Below, one piece after another: positions 18,320-27,140 of a stretch of 52,049 nucleotides of DNA. A program made the position numbers and the translations under genes. The stretch's first letter is position 1, and the number at the start of each line of letters is the position of its first letter. The notes beneath the pieces were generated by a model. That model searched no databases and was not told where the DNA came from. It saw only the letters and a list, made by a program, of their open reading frames with translations. Source of the stretch: an uncultured Flavobacteriaceae bacterium (GTDB lineage: Bacteria > Bacteroidota > Bacteroidia > Flavobacteriales > Flavobacteriaceae); the NCBI GenBank assembly GCA_905479745.1, contig CAJQNO010000081.1, positions 1 through 52,049 of the forward strand. The letters are read 5' to 3'.

Positions 18320-19075
18320 TTACCAGGTCATATTTGGATAGGTACGCTGCATATATTGCAATTCGGTTAAAATGTACCCCATATGTTCCGTATGAATCCC
18401 TTGTTTTCCACCTCTTTTGGAGTATGGGTTATCGGGAATTGTTAAGGTTGCCTCTTCAAGAACTTCGGAAATTTGCTTGTAGTACTCGTCTTTCAGGGCC
18501 GTTAAATCCACACCAATCCCTTGCTCTGCCATCTTTTTATCCGAATCTGACATATCGAAAAGTTCATCGGTATAGGGCCAGAAATGATCGATAGCTTCCT
18601 GTATCTTTTGTTTACTTTCATCTGTTCCATCACCCAGGCGTTTTAGCCAATCGCCGGAAAAACGTTTGTGATAACTCACTTCCTTCACACCTTTTCTCGC
18701 AATTGCCACCAGCATTTCGTCCTCACTATGTTGTAAGGCATTCATTAACTGAAGGTGGTAAACATCGAACAGGAATTGCCTGGCGATTACATGACCAAAA
18801 TGAGTATTTGGCTGCTCTACCAGAAGTACATTTTTATAATCCCTTTCGTTGCGAAGCATAGCAATATCATCCTCGGTTCTTCCATCACCAGCTATTTTAG
18901 CTGCATATTGATAATAACTTCGTGTTTGTCCGAACAGATCCAGGGCAATATTGGTAAGTGCTATATCCGTTTCCAGATTAGGTCCGTGACCACATAGCTC
19001 ACCTAATCGTTGTCCAAGAATAAGTGAATTATCTGCTATTCCAAGTATATAATTGTATAGGTCCTGATCTTTCAT
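18320..19075 (-). CDS. paaC: Phenylacetyl-CoA epoxidase structural subunit PaaC
   Basis: A 251-residue ferritin-like helical protein. It pairs with PaaA in the epoxidase but in studied systems has no active diiron site. Recognisable stretches are NSLILGQRLGELCGHGP at the N-terminus, DIALTNIALDLFGQTRSYY and EVSYHKRFSGDWLKRLGDGT. The start codon directly follows the paaB stop. Length is typical (about 250). Confidence 0.95.
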   Translation of the reverse strand: MKDQDLYNYILGIADNSLILGQRLGELCGHGPNLETDIALTNIALDLFGQTRSYYQYAAKIAGDGRTEDDIAMLRNERDYKNVLLVEQPNTHFGHVIARQFLFDVYHLQLMNALQHSEDEMLVAIARKGVKEVSYHKRFSGDWLKRLGDGTDESKQKIQEAIDHFWPYTDELFDMSDSDKKMAEQGIGVDLTALKDEYYKQISEVLEEATLTIPDNPYSKRGGKQGIHTEHMGYILTELQYMQRTYPNMTW

Positions 19076-19360
19076 TTACATATGTTTTACTTCGTCCGGG
19101 AGATCATAAAATGTAGGATGTCTGTAAATTTTGTCCTGAGCCGGTTCGAAGAACTCTCCATTGTCGGCCGGATTTGAGGCAGTGATATACTTACTCTCTA
19201 CTACCCAAATACTTACACCTTCGTTCCTTCTGGTATATACATCTCTTGCGTTTTCCAGGGCCATTTCGGCGTCTGCAGCATGCAGACTTCCAAAATGACG
19301 ATGTTCAAGACCGTTCTTCGATCTTACGAATACCTCCCATAATGGCCAATCTTTTTTCAT
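19076..19360 (-). CDS. paaB: Phenylacetyl-CoA epoxidase small subunit PaaB
   Basis: A 94-residue subunit that bridges PaaAC dimers in the epoxidase complex. The pattern WPLWEVFVRSKNGLEHRHFGSLHA, then ARDVYTRRNEGVSIWVV, is diagnostic. It lies 10 bases after paaA and abuts paaC, in the usual A-B-C-D order. Confidence 0.96.
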   Translation of the reverse strand: MKKDWPLWEVFVRSKNGLEHRHFGSLHAADAEMALENARDVYTRRNEGVSIWVVESKYITASNPADNGEFFEPAQDKIYRHPTFYDLPDEVKHM

Positions 19361-19370
19361 ATCTAACTCT

Positions 19371-20327
19371 TTAACTTGCTTTTGCTACTTTTTTCTTCGC
19401 CTGCTTCTCTGCATAGGCCATGGCGGCTTCCCGTACCCAGCTTCCTCTTTCCCAGGCGCCAACTCTGGCCTCCATCCGTTCTTTATTACAGGGTCCGTGA
19501 CCCTTTACTACCTGCCAGAATTCATCCCAGTCGATCTCGCCAAAATCGTAATGCCCTGTTTCGGCATTGAATTTTAGATCGGGGTCCGGAACCGTGATTC
19601 CTAAAATATCTGCCTGCGGAACAGTTTGGTCTACAAACTGCTGCCGTAATTCATCGTTGGTCTTTCGTTTTAACTTCCATTTCATCGATTGTTCCGTATG
19701 CGGCGAATCGGCATCTCTCGGTCCAAACATCATCAGGCTTGGCCACCACCATCTGTTTAAAGCATCCTGGGCCATAGCTTTTTGTTCGGGTGTTCCATTG
19801 CACAAAGTGAGCATGATCTCATACCCTTGTCGTTGGTGAAAACTTTCCTCTTTGCAAATTCGTACCATCGCTCTTGCATAAGGCCCGAATGAAGTTGTAC
19901 ATAAGGCTACCTGGTTAATAATAGCAGCCCCATCCACCAACCACCCAATCGCGCCAATGTCTGCCCAGGTAATGGTGGGATAATTGAAAATGGATGAATA
20001 TTTAGCTTTACCACTGTGCAGTTGGTCAAATAATTCTTCACGTGAGATCCCAAGGGTTTCGGTAGCAGAATACAAATACAATCCGTGTCCTGCTTCATCC
20101 TGAACCTTGGCCAAGAGCGCTGCTTTACGTCTTAGCGAGGGTGCCCGGGTGATCCAGTTTCCTTCCGGCAACATGCCCACTATTTCCGAGTGTGCGTGCT
20201 GTGATATCTGCCTTATATGGGTTTGCCTGTACTTTTCCGGCATCCAGTCTTTAGGCTCGATCTTTTCATCGCGAGCTATACGCGCTTCAAAAATAGCTTC
20301 CAGGTTCTTTACTTCTTTTTCACTCAT
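19371..20327 (-). CDS. paaA: Phenylacetyl-CoA epoxidase catalytic subunit PaaA
   Basis: The 318-residue catalytic subunit uses a diiron site to epoxidise the ring of phenylacetyl-CoA with O2. Two iron-binding helices are clear: [13 protein letters not shown] and [13 protein letters not shown] (E-x-x-H type). The binding region [13 protein letters not shown] and the C-terminal [18 protein letters not shown] are also conserved. It lies 11 bases after paaE. The gene order E-A-B-C-D differs from the E. coli A-B-C-D-E order, placing the reductase first behind the promoter. Confidence 0.96.
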   Translation of the reverse strand: MSEKEVKNLEAIFEARIARDEKIEPKDWMPEKYRQTHIRQISQHAHSEIVGMLPEGNWITRAPSLRRKAALLAKVQDEAGHGLYLYSATETLGISREELFDQLHSGKAKYSSIFNYPTITWADIGAIGWLVDGAAIINQVALCTTSFGPYARAMVRICKEESFHQRQGYEIMLTLCNGTPEQKAMAQDALNRWWWPSLMMFGPRDADSPHTEQSMKWKLKRKTNDELRQQFVDQTVPQADILGITVPDPDLKFNAETGHYDFGEIDWDEFWQVVKGHGPCNKERMEARVGAWERGSWVREAAMAYAEKQAKKKVAKAS

Positions 20328-20338
20328 GTCGTTTATTT

Positions 20339-21412
20339 TTAGACGTCGAAATCTACTTTTACTTTATCTGTGATTGGTACCGACTGGCAACTCAATACAT
20401 AATCCTGGGCCAATTCGTCTTCTTCAAGGGCGTAATTCACCTTCATCTCCACCTCACCATCTATCACCTTACATTTACATGTGCTGCATACACCACCTTT
20501 ACAGGCAAATGGAAGATCGGCTCCGGCTCCAAGGGCAGCATCCAGGATGTTGTCGTAATCTTTGGTCATCGTAAAATGGAACTCTTTTCCACCATCGATA
20601 ATTGTGAGTTCCACTCCTTCCACATTTTGCTGGGCGAGACGCTCGGCTCTCAACTTATCTTCTTCAGAAAGACCCGTAACAAACAACTCGAAATGAATCA
20701 TTTCTTTTGGTAAACCTGCTTTCACCAGGTAATCACTTACGTAATGTACCATATCCTCCGGGCCACAAAGAAATACCTCACTGGTATCCGGAATGTCTAT
20801 AAAGGTGGAGCAAAGGACCTTCATTCTATCATCATCAAATCTACCATTGAAAAGGTCTATGTCCCTTCTCTCCTTTGTAAGGAAATAATAAATTTCCAGG
20901 CGGCCGAAATAGGTATTTCGAAGCTGTTCCAATTCTTCCTTAAAGATAATGGATTTGGCTGTCTTATTCACATAAAACAACTTACAGGTTGCATGCGGCT
21001 CGGCAGCGAGATGCGTCTTTATCATCGATATGATAGGAGTGATCCCACTTCCTGCCGAAAAGAACAGGTAATTCTTCGGTTTTTCAGGATTGAGATCCAC
21101 CCCAAATGTACCGCTAGGAGGCATCACCTGGATAGTATCACCGGTTTTTAATGCTGAATTTACAAAGGTGGAGAATTTCCCGCCGGGTATCTGCTTAACC
21201 GCGACACACCACTTATCTTCCAGCGGACTCGAACACAAACTATACGATCTTCGTATGTCTTCTCCATCTATATCGGCCTTCAAGGTTAAATGCTGTCCCT
21301 GCTGATATGAAAAGGTTTCCTTTATATCTTCAGGCACCTCAAAACTAATAACAGAACAATCGTCTGTTTCCTTATAAATGTTCTTTATCCTTAATGTATG
21401 AAATATAGCCAC
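20339..21412 (-). CDS. paaE: Phenylacetyl-CoA epoxidase reductase subunit PaaE
   Basis: A 357-residue NADPH:ferredoxin-type reductase that supplies electrons to PaaA. FAD domain ([10 protein letters not shown]), NAD(P)H domain ([13 protein letters not shown]) and a C-terminal plant-type 2Fe-2S domain with cysteines in [12 protein letters not shown] and VLSCQS. The start is a GTG at 21412; the overlapping ATG two bases upstream is out of frame, and the upstream in-frame stop leaves no other good start. It is the first gene of the operon, 46 bases from the start of the best -7 element's first gene-side base region and under the palindromic operator described at 21429. Confidence 0.94.
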   Translation of the reverse strand: MAIFHTLRIKNIYKETDDCSVISFEVPEDIKETFSYQQGQHLTLKADIDGEDIRRSYSLCSSPLEDKWCVAVKQIPGGKFSTFVNSALKTGDTIQVMPPSGTFGVDLNPEKPKNYLFFSAGSGITPIISMIKTHLAAEPHATCKLFYVNKTAKSIIFKEELEQLRNTYFGRLEIYYFLTKERRDIDLFNGRFDDDRMKVLCSTFIDIPDTSEVFLCGPEDMVHYVSDYLVKAGLPKEMIHFELFVTGLSEEDKLRAERLAQQNVEGVELTIIDGGKEFHFTMTKDYDNILDAALGAGADLPFACKGGVCSTCKCKVIDGEVEMKVNYALEEDELAQDYVLSCQSVPITDKVKVDFDV

Positions 21413-21428
21413 ATCTCTTATTTTTCGG

Positions 21429-21463
21429 CTAACAAAACTAACGTTTGTTAGTTACATATGCAA
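21429..21463 (-). promoter_or_regulatory. Promoter of the paa operon with embedded TetR-type operator
   Basis: Reading the minus strand, TTG (21463-21461), a 20-base spacer and TAGTTTTG (21440-21433) make a full Bacteroidota promoter. A perfect 7-bp inverted repeat AACTAAC/GTTAGTT (21436-21453, 4-base centre) overlaps the spacer and the -7 box, and a second, interleaved 8-bp repeat CTAACAAA/TTTGTTAG spans 21429-21451. The core CTAACGTTTGTTAG differs at one defined position from the CNAACGNNCGTTNG site I recall for Thermus PaaR. A repressor bound here would block RNA polymerase. Confidence 0.75.
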
Positions 21464-21475
21464 GTTAATAATTTG

Positions 21476-22045
21476 CTAAACAATTCCTTCCAGCAATACT
21501 GCTACCATGTCTTTTTTCAGCACATTCACGTCCAGTTTGCCTCTTTTCTGATACCACAGGTAGAGGGTGCGTAGCGTAGACAGTATTGAAAATAATATAA
21601 CTTCCGGATGTCGGGGTTTAAGATCTCCTTCTTCAATGCCTTGTTTTATGATCTTTCTGAAATTATCCTCGTAATCCTCGCGCATCCGAACAAAATTGGA
21701 CAAATCCTCGTTTTCAAGATGCATCCAGTCGTTATTTAGTGCTGCAAGTGCTTCCGAATGATTGACCGTGATGTCTATATGCATCTCTATCACTTCTTTG
21801 ATCTTATCAAGAGGTGTTCCTCCGGAGTCTATCACCGCCTGCATCCCCGAGGTAAATTTTCTCGCGAGATATAAGATGAGCGTTGATAGTATTTCCTGCT
21901 TGCCGGAAATATGATTGTATAGGCTCGCAGCTTTTATTCCCATTTCCTGGGCGATGTCGCGCATGGAAACAGCATTATACCCTTTTTCCTTAAAAAGTGA
22001 AGATGCGACGGCTACGATTTCTTCCTTACGGGTTGCTGTGTTCAT
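21476..22045 (-). CDS. TetR/AcrR family regulator, probable paa operon repressor
   Basis: A 189-residue regulator with an N-terminal helix-turn-helix (GYNAVSMRDIAQEMGIKAASLYNHISGKQEIL, about residues 19-50; shown here only as a landmark by positions) and a C-terminal TetR_C-type ligand domain. It lies directly upstream of paaE on the same strand, 63 bases away, with the palindromic operator in that gap. By analogy with PaaR proteins the ligand may be phenylacetyl-CoA or another acyl-CoA. It could also belong to the FadR-like acyl-CoA-responsive regulators. The 82 bases upstream separate it from the divergent hydroxylase gene; I found no full promoter for it there. Confidence 0.85.
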   Translation of the reverse strand: MNTATRKEEIVAVASSLFKEKGYNAVSMRDIAQEMGIKAASLYNHISGKQEILSTLILYLARKFTSGMQAVIDSGGTPLDKIKEVIEMHIDITVNHSEALAALNNDWMHLENEDLSNFVRMREDYEDNFRKIIKQGIEEGDLKPRHPEVILFSILSTLRTLYLWYQKRGKLDVNVLKKDMVAVLLEGIV

Positions 22046-22088
22046 TTACCTTGCAAGATAACGAAATCGCGTTTAAAAGTCTAAGGCT

Positions 22089-22120
22089 TTTGGAAAGCTC
22101 CCACGGCTGTAGTACTTTTG
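22089..22120 (+). promoter_or_regulatory. Promoter of the aromatic amino acid hydroxylase gene
   Basis: TTTG (22089-22092), a 20-base spacer and TACTTTTG (22113-22120) match the Bacteroidota consensus exactly. With the usual -7 geometry transcription would start near 22125, only about 3 bases before the ATG at 22128, so the mRNA may be almost leaderless. Confidence 0.75.
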
Positions 22121-22127
22121 AAAGCTT

Positions 22128-23891
22128 ATGGAAGAACGCTACGAAAGTAACGAGTTGATAGAGCGCTTACCACCGCACCTGAAGCAATTTATCAAACCAC
22201 AAAATTACGAGGATTATACGGCTGTCGATCAGGCCGTTTGGCGCTATGTAATGCGAAAAAATGTGGATTATCTCAGCCAGGTAGCACATGAGAGTTATCT
22301 GGACGGACTAAGAAAGACCGGGATCTCTATAGACCGCATACCTTCCATGTACGGGATGAATCGTATCCTTAAGGAAATTGGCTGGGCGGCTGTGGCTGTT
22401 GATGGTTTTATCCCCCCAAACGCGTTTATGGAATTCCAGGCTTATAAGATCCTGGTAATTGCCAGCGACATACGCCAGCTTGAAAACATCGAATATACTC
22501 CTGCCCCGGACATCATTCATGAAGGTGCCGGACATGCCCCAATTATAGCAAGCCCGGATTATGCCGAGTATCTTAGGCGTTTCGGAGAGATAGGTGCCAA
22601 GGCGATCACCAGTGCACATGATAACGAAATGTACGAAGCAGTACGAGAACTCTCTATTCTCAAAGAAGCGCATAATTCCTCCGTGGAAGACCTGGAGGAC
22701 AAGATCAGGGCAGCTGAACAAAAAGTGGATGCGCTTCAGCAGAAAAAAGTAGAACCATCCGAAATGGCACTCATCCGTAATCTACATTGGTGGACGGTAG
22801 AATACGGTCTTGTTGGCACTATTGATAACCCAAAGATCTACGGAGCCGGACTGTTGTCGTCCATAGGTGAAAGCGCATGGTGCATGAAACCGGAAGTGAA
22901 GAAACTGCCGTACTCTATAGACGCGGCCTACCAGGAATTCGACATTACAAAACCGCAACCCCAACTATACGTCACACCGGATTTTGCGTACCTCCAGGAA
23001 GTACTTGAGGAGTTTGCAAATACCATGGCTGTGCGAAAAGGTGGCTGGCGGGGCTTAAAAAAACTTATTGGCAGCAAACAACTGGGCACCATAGAATTAA
23101 GTACTGGCTTGCAAGTAAGTGGAGTGTTTACCCGGATGATCCAAAATGAGGATAATGAAGTTGTCTATTTTGAAACAGAGGGTGAAACGGCTCTTGCATA
23201 CCGGGAGAAGGAGGTGATCGGACATGGTATTAGCCGTCACAAGAATGGATTCCGTTCACCTCTCGGGAAATTGAAAGGAATTAACTTATCGATCGAGAAT
23301 ATGGGCCCCAGAGACCTTCAGGCGTATAATTTCTACGATGGAAAACCCATTTCCTTCGAATTTGAAAGCGGAATTACCGTAGATGGCCTCAATGTTACAG
23401 GTATGCGAAACCTCAGCGGCAAATTAATGCTTATCCAATTTACCGATTGTACGGTAAGATACAGGGATGAAATCCTATTTTCTCCCGAAATGGGCGATTT
23501 CGATATGGCGGTAGGAAAGGAGATCGTTTCGGCTTTCGCGGGCGCGGCAGACTATCGTTCCTACGATGTACTAGCCCATACTCTAAGTGGCACTGAAACG
23601 GTTCGTGTGTCCCTTTCAGAAGTGGAAAAAAAACGCAACCAGCTTTATCAAAAGGTTCGGGATCTGAGAGAGAGCAATGCGATAGACTTACCAGCCCTTA
23701 CATCAGTCTTTAATATTTTATCGCAGGAATTCCCGGAAGACTGGCTGTTAAGTCTGGAAATTCTGGAACTCACACGAGGCAAAGACGATTCGTTTTCAGA
23801 AAAAATAATAGAACACCTAACCACTGTAAAAAAGAATAGGCCTGAAGTAGCTCATCTTGTAGACAATGGCCTTTCTTTACTGAATAAATAA
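22128..23891 (+). CDS. Long aromatic amino acid (phenylalanine-4-) hydroxylase
   Basis: An iron and pterin-dependent hydroxylase that would convert phenylalanine to tyrosine. Iron ligands are H131 and H136 (IIHEGAGHAP) and E225 (WWTVEYGLVG). Between them, about residues 175-212 form a charged, coiled-coil-like insertion (HNSSVEDLEDKIRAAEQK), absent from short bacterial enzymes. The protein has 587 residues against about 260-300 for proteobacterial PhhA; residues 320-587 form an extra C-terminal region I do not recognise (starts LGTIELSTGLQVSG). Long forms of this kind occur in Bacteroidota. It is divergent from the TetR gene and followed after 2 bases by the rhodanese gene. Confidence 0.9.
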   Translation: MEERYESNELIERLPPHLKQFIKPQNYEDYTAVDQAVWRYVMRKNVDYLSQVAHESYLDGLRKTGISIDRIPSMYGMNRILKEIGWAAVAVDGFIPPNAFMEFQAYKILVIASDIRQLENIEYTPAPDIIHEGAGHAPIIASPDYAEYLRRFGEIGAKAITSAHDNEMYEAVRELSILKEAHNSSVEDLEDKIRAAEQKVDALQQKKVEPSEMALIRNLHWWTVEYGLVGTIDNPKIYGAGLLSSIGESAWCMKPEVKKLPYSIDAAYQEFDITKPQPQLYVTPDFAYLQEVLEEFANTMAVRKGGWRGLKKLIGSKQLGTIELSTGLQVSGVFTRMIQNEDNEVVYFETEGETALAYREKEVIGHGISRHKNGFRSPLGKLKGINLSIENMGPRDLQAYNFYDGKPISFEFESGITVDGLNVTGMRNLSGKLMLIQFTDCTVRYRDEILFSPEMGDFDMAVGKEIVSAFAGAADYRSYDVLAHTLSGTETVRVSLSEVEKKRNQLYQKVRDLRESNAIDLPALTSVFNILSQEFPEDWLLSLEILELTRGKDDSFSEKIIEHLTTVKKNRPEVAHLVDNGLSLLNK

Positions 23892-23893
23892 TT

Positions 23894-24199
23894 ATGGGAC
23901 TTTTAGATTTTCTCTTCGGAAATAAAACAAAGAAAATTGAGGAATTCATTGAAAAGGATGCGGTCATCCTGGATGTTCGCACCAAGGCCGAATACGTTGG
24001 AGGAGCCATCCCGGGATCTAAGAATATACCCTTGCAACAGCTATCGGTACAACTTTCAGAAATAAAAAAATGGAATAAACCAGTAATCACCTGTTGCGCC
24101 AGTGGGATGCGATCGGGAAGCGCCGCCACTATCCTTCGAAACAATGATATAGAAGCTGTAAACGGTGGCGGTTGGGCCAGCCTTCAGAAAAAACTCTAA
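23894..24199 (+). CDS. Single-domain rhodanese-like protein
   Basis: A 101-residue rhodanese domain with the active-site loop CASGMRS (C68) and the conserved DVRTKAEYVGGAIPGSKNIP substrate-side segment. Such proteins carry sulfane sulfur as a cysteine persulfide. The N-terminal MGLLDFLFG may be a short amphipathic helix. It follows the hydroxylase gene by 2 bases, so it is co-transcribed with it; a functional link is not evident. Its last four bases overlap the end of the convergent small gene at 24196. Confidence 0.9.
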   Translation: MGLLDFLFGNKTKKIEEFIEKDAVILDVRTKAEYVGGAIPGSKNIPLQQLSVQLSEIKKWNKPVITCCASGMRSGSAATILRNNDIEAVNGGGWASLQKKL

Positions 24200-24366
24200 G
24201 AATCTTTCTCCTTCTCTTTCTCTTTCTTCTTTCGGGCGCGTTTTGGTTCCAGCACAAATACATAATAAAACAAAGCCACACAAAAGATACCCATTGCTAA
24301 ATACCCCAATAATCGACCTTGTGCTTCGGCTTGGGATTGTACGGTAAGTAGGGCGAGAGAATTCAT
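24196..24366 (-). CDS. Small single-span membrane protein with Lys/Glu tail
   Basis: A 56-residue ORF: ATG at 24366, TAG at 24196-24198. The N-terminus is MNSLALLTVQSQAEAQGRLL, then a hydrophobic span of about 20 residues (LGYLAMGIFCVALFYYVFVL, residues 20-39) and a tail of alternating Lys and Glu. The composition and membrane topology look like a real gene: outer N-terminus or short loop, one helix, positively charged cytoplasmic tail. It begins 29 bases after the stop of the outer-membrane barrel gene, so it is probably the last gene of that operon. I do not recognise a family. Confidence 0.65.
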   Translation of the reverse strand: MNSLALLTVQSQAEAQGRLLGYLAMGIFCVALFYYVFVLEPKRARKKKEKEKEKDS

Positions 24367-24395
24367 ATTAATATTTAGGTTTTTTTATGAACGGC

Positions 24396-27122
24396 CTACA
24401 AGTCATACTTCACTACCAGCATCAATATTCTCGGTAAAACGTAATATTGAGAAGTGGTGTTGAACTGCTCATTAAAGCTGTCGTTGTTCGTGAATTCGGT
24501 GTCTAATATATTGGTTGCCTGAATAGAGAATTCCCACGGACTTTCCCCCTCCTGATAATACAAATTGGCATTGAAGAACGAATAGGTGTTGTCTACCGTG
24601 TTCTCTTCGTTAGAATAGTTATAATAGTCCCACTCTGCATTGAATGAAAAGTGTTTCAGGAAACGGAGATCCATATTTGCGTAGGGCCTTTGGGTATAAA
24701 AGATCTGTTCAAGGCCACCGTTATCATAACGGTTTACAGTGAGCCTGTATCCCACTTCGAAATTAGGCCACTCTCTGAAATTAGAGCGAATACTACCTCT
24801 ATATCCCTGCGTAAGGCTTTCGCTTTCTGTAATGATATCGTTAATAAGGTTGTTCGACTTGCTTAGGGTTACATTAGCATTTAAGTTGAACTGGATCTTT
24901 TTTATGGTTTTACTGAATCGTGCAGCAGCCGAGAATGTCTCGTCCGGGAAATTACTGTCAATATTAAACAGGCTTCCCACTCGGTTAATCCCAATAACCT
25001 CTGAATTGTTCTTGAAACCTTCAATTCGGCGTGTATAATTGAGAGATCCACTAATGTTGGTATAATTGAACAAATTGAAACTAAAATAGTTGAGGCTATA
25101 CTGATGTGATAGGGCATTCTCAAGGTTTCTGTTACCCCTAAACATACTGTTGTAATTATTAAACACAAATGCCTCGGCATAGTTATTTATATCGGTATAC
25201 TCTGCAGAGATCGAGTAGTTAAACCTGAGGCTTTCACTTTTTTTAATATTCCAGATCGCGTTAAAATCGGGAAGTACCATCCAGTCATTCTGGGTAACCG
25301 TTGTTCCCAGTTGTTCGTTCTTCAGGTTATAATTATGAAGGGTTAATCCCGGAGTGAAGATAAACTCGCCTGTTTTCACTTTGTAATGCAAACCAAGGAA
25401 TGCATCGGTAAATCCGTAGGTAACATTGTTAACCAGGGGTAGATTTTCTCCGTCTATTTCGGGTGTCTCTGTGAAATTAAGCATACCACCACCATTGAGA
25501 AGCTGGAATATATTCGAATCGAATTGCTGGTTACTGTACGTGGCACCCAGAGTGAAATTTATGTTACTGGTATTATTCAGCACATAGTAATAATCGATCT
25601 TCGCATCCAGTTTGTTGGTTTTTATATTTTTCTGCTGATTTATATTGTAGCGGTTCTGGGTAGAATCCACAGGAATAATTCCACTAAAAGGGAGCAGATC
25701 TGTTATGGCATTGTAAAAAGGGTCCTCATCCTGCCAAAGATGTTGTAACTGCCCCGCAAAAATGTTATTGTCGTCCAGCGTATAATACGCATTCACGTTT
25801 TGATTGATAGAATAGGGCTTATTCTCTTTAGCCTCTTCAATATTATTGGAAGAATCGACAAACTGTGAGAGGGTGTTATCGTCTTCGGTCTGTTTGGATA
25901 TTTTGAATATCGCGTCATAATCCAACTGAAAATCGGTATTAGGCTTATACACACTACTTAATTTCATCATGGCCAACTGGCTCCTCTGGTCGTTAACACT
26001 AGCCGTTGTTTCGGTAACGCCCGAGGCTATATACTGTCTAATGGAATTATTTACAATATTGGTCCTGTTATCTGATAGTATAGCAAAACCACTAAGATCA
26101 AGCTTGCTGTTCGCCCTCCAACTGAAATTTCCTGCCAGGAACTTGGTCTCTATTTCATTGGCCCTGTTATTTTGTGCTACGGCAAATCCCAGGTCGCTTT
26201 GGCTGATATTAAAATTGGTCCCGCCTCCGCGATTAAAATTTCTAAAGCCCCCGGTAAAGTTGAAATAATCCCTCCAGGAAAAGGGCACTTCACCTATGTC
26301 GTTGAAATCGGTAATCAGGTTGATGCTGTACTCCGGGCTGTAATAAAACAACTTTGGGTGCACGAGGTATTTTGCATTATCATCGCTGTCTATACCCACT
26401 CCGGCAGTTACTTCTCCAAACCAGAAATTCTTTTTTCCTTCCTTTAGTTTAATATTAATGGCCACATTATCCTGATCGTTCCCCAGGCCTCTCATCTGGT
26501 CCACTTCATTGTAATTACGCAGTACCTCTACTTTATCTACCGCGTCTGCCGGGATGTTTTTAGTTGCCAATTTAGAATCCCCATCGAAAAAATCCTTTCC
26601 TTCTACCATTACTTTGGTAACGGCCTTTCCTTCCACTTCTATCTCCCCATCATCATTAACCTCAACTCCCGGAAGTTTTTTCATCACATCTCCCAATTTT
26701 CGTTCATCTCCACTGGTAAACGAATCGGCATTATAAACAATAGTATCCCCTTTTACGGTTACGGGCATTTCGTAAACGATCTCAACCCCATCTAATTCGG
26801 TGGATATTGATTTCAGCACGAAATCTATTTTCATATTTTCGGCATCCTCGGGAACGGTAAGAGATTTGGTTACGGTTTCGAAGCCCAGGAAACTGGCTCG
26901 AAGGGTATAGGTTTCCCCTTTTGGTAGATCGAGTTGATATAAGCCGTCTTCGTTCGTGATTCCGTAAGATTCGATGTCTCCGCTTGCCTCTATTGTGGCG
27001 ATCACATTTGCAAATTCAAGGGGCTCACTCAAGGTGTCCTGGATGACTCCACGAACTTTTATACTTTGAGCACTAAGAGAAGTGGCGAACAGTATTACTG
27101 CCGCAATAAGTAGTTTTTTCAT
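24396..27122 (-). CDS. Outer-membrane beta-barrel protein, TonB-dependent-receptor-like
   Basis: A 908-residue protein. Signal peptide at 1-18 (ending SLSAQ), then a carboxypeptidase-regulatory-like domain at about 20-110 (VRGVIQDTLSEPLEFANV, LPKGETYTLRASFLGFE), a plug-like region with VMKKLPGVEVNDDGEIEVEGK and a long barrel of alternating strands ending LMLVVKYDL. This matches the outer-membrane beta-barrel family found next to GLPGLI genes. The C-terminal strand suggests insertion in the outer membrane. The transported ligand is unknown. It starts 18 bases after a GLPGLI gene and is followed by the small membrane protein, forming an operon with both GLPGLI genes. Confidence 0.88.
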   Translation of the reverse strand: MKKLLIAAVILFATSLSAQSIKVRGVIQDTLSEPLEFANVIATIEASGDIESYGITNEDGLYQLDLPKGETYTLRASFLGFETVTKSLTVPEDAENMKIDFVLKSISTELDGVEIVYEMPVTVKGDTIVYNADSFTSGDERKLGDVMKKLPGVEVNDDGEIEVEGKAVTKVMVEGKDFFDGDSKLATKNIPADAVDKVEVLRNYNEVDQMRGLGNDQDNVAINIKLKEGKKNFWFGEVTAGVGIDSDDNAKYLVHPKLFYYSPEYSINLITDFNDIGEVPFSWRDYFNFTGGFRNFNRGGGTNFNISQSDLGFAVAQNNRANEIETKFLAGNFSWRANSKLDLSGFAILSDNRTNIVNNSIRQYIASGVTETTASVNDQRSQLAMMKLSSVYKPNTDFQLDYDAIFKISKQTEDDNTLSQFVDSSNNIEEAKENKPYSINQNVNAYYTLDDNNIFAGQLQHLWQDEDPFYNAITDLLPFSGIIPVDSTQNRYNINQQKNIKTNKLDAKIDYYYVLNNTSNINFTLGATYSNQQFDSNIFQLLNGGGMLNFTETPEIDGENLPLVNNVTYGFTDAFLGLHYKVKTGEFIFTPGLTLHNYNLKNEQLGTTVTQNDWMVLPDFNAIWNIKKSESLRFNYSISAEYTDINNYAEAFVFNNYNSMFRGNRNLENALSHQYSLNYFSFNLFNYTNISGSLNYTRRIEGFKNNSEVIGINRVGSLFNIDSNFPDETFSAAARFSKTIKKIQFNLNANVTLSKSNNLINDIITESESLTQGYRGSIRSNFREWPNFEVGYRLTVNRYDNGGLEQIFYTQRPYANMDLRFLKHFSFNAEWDYYNYSNEENTVDNTYSFFNANLYYQEGESPWEFSIQATNILDTEFTNNDSFNEQFNTTSQYYVLPRILMLVVKYDL

Positions 27123-27140
27123 CTATATTGGTTGTAGTTT

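Noticed and set aside
22050-22080. AACG...CGTT inverted repeat upstream of the TetR gene
   Set aside because: Only four matching bases per arm with a 6-base spacer; it does not look like the operator in front of paaE and could occur by chance.
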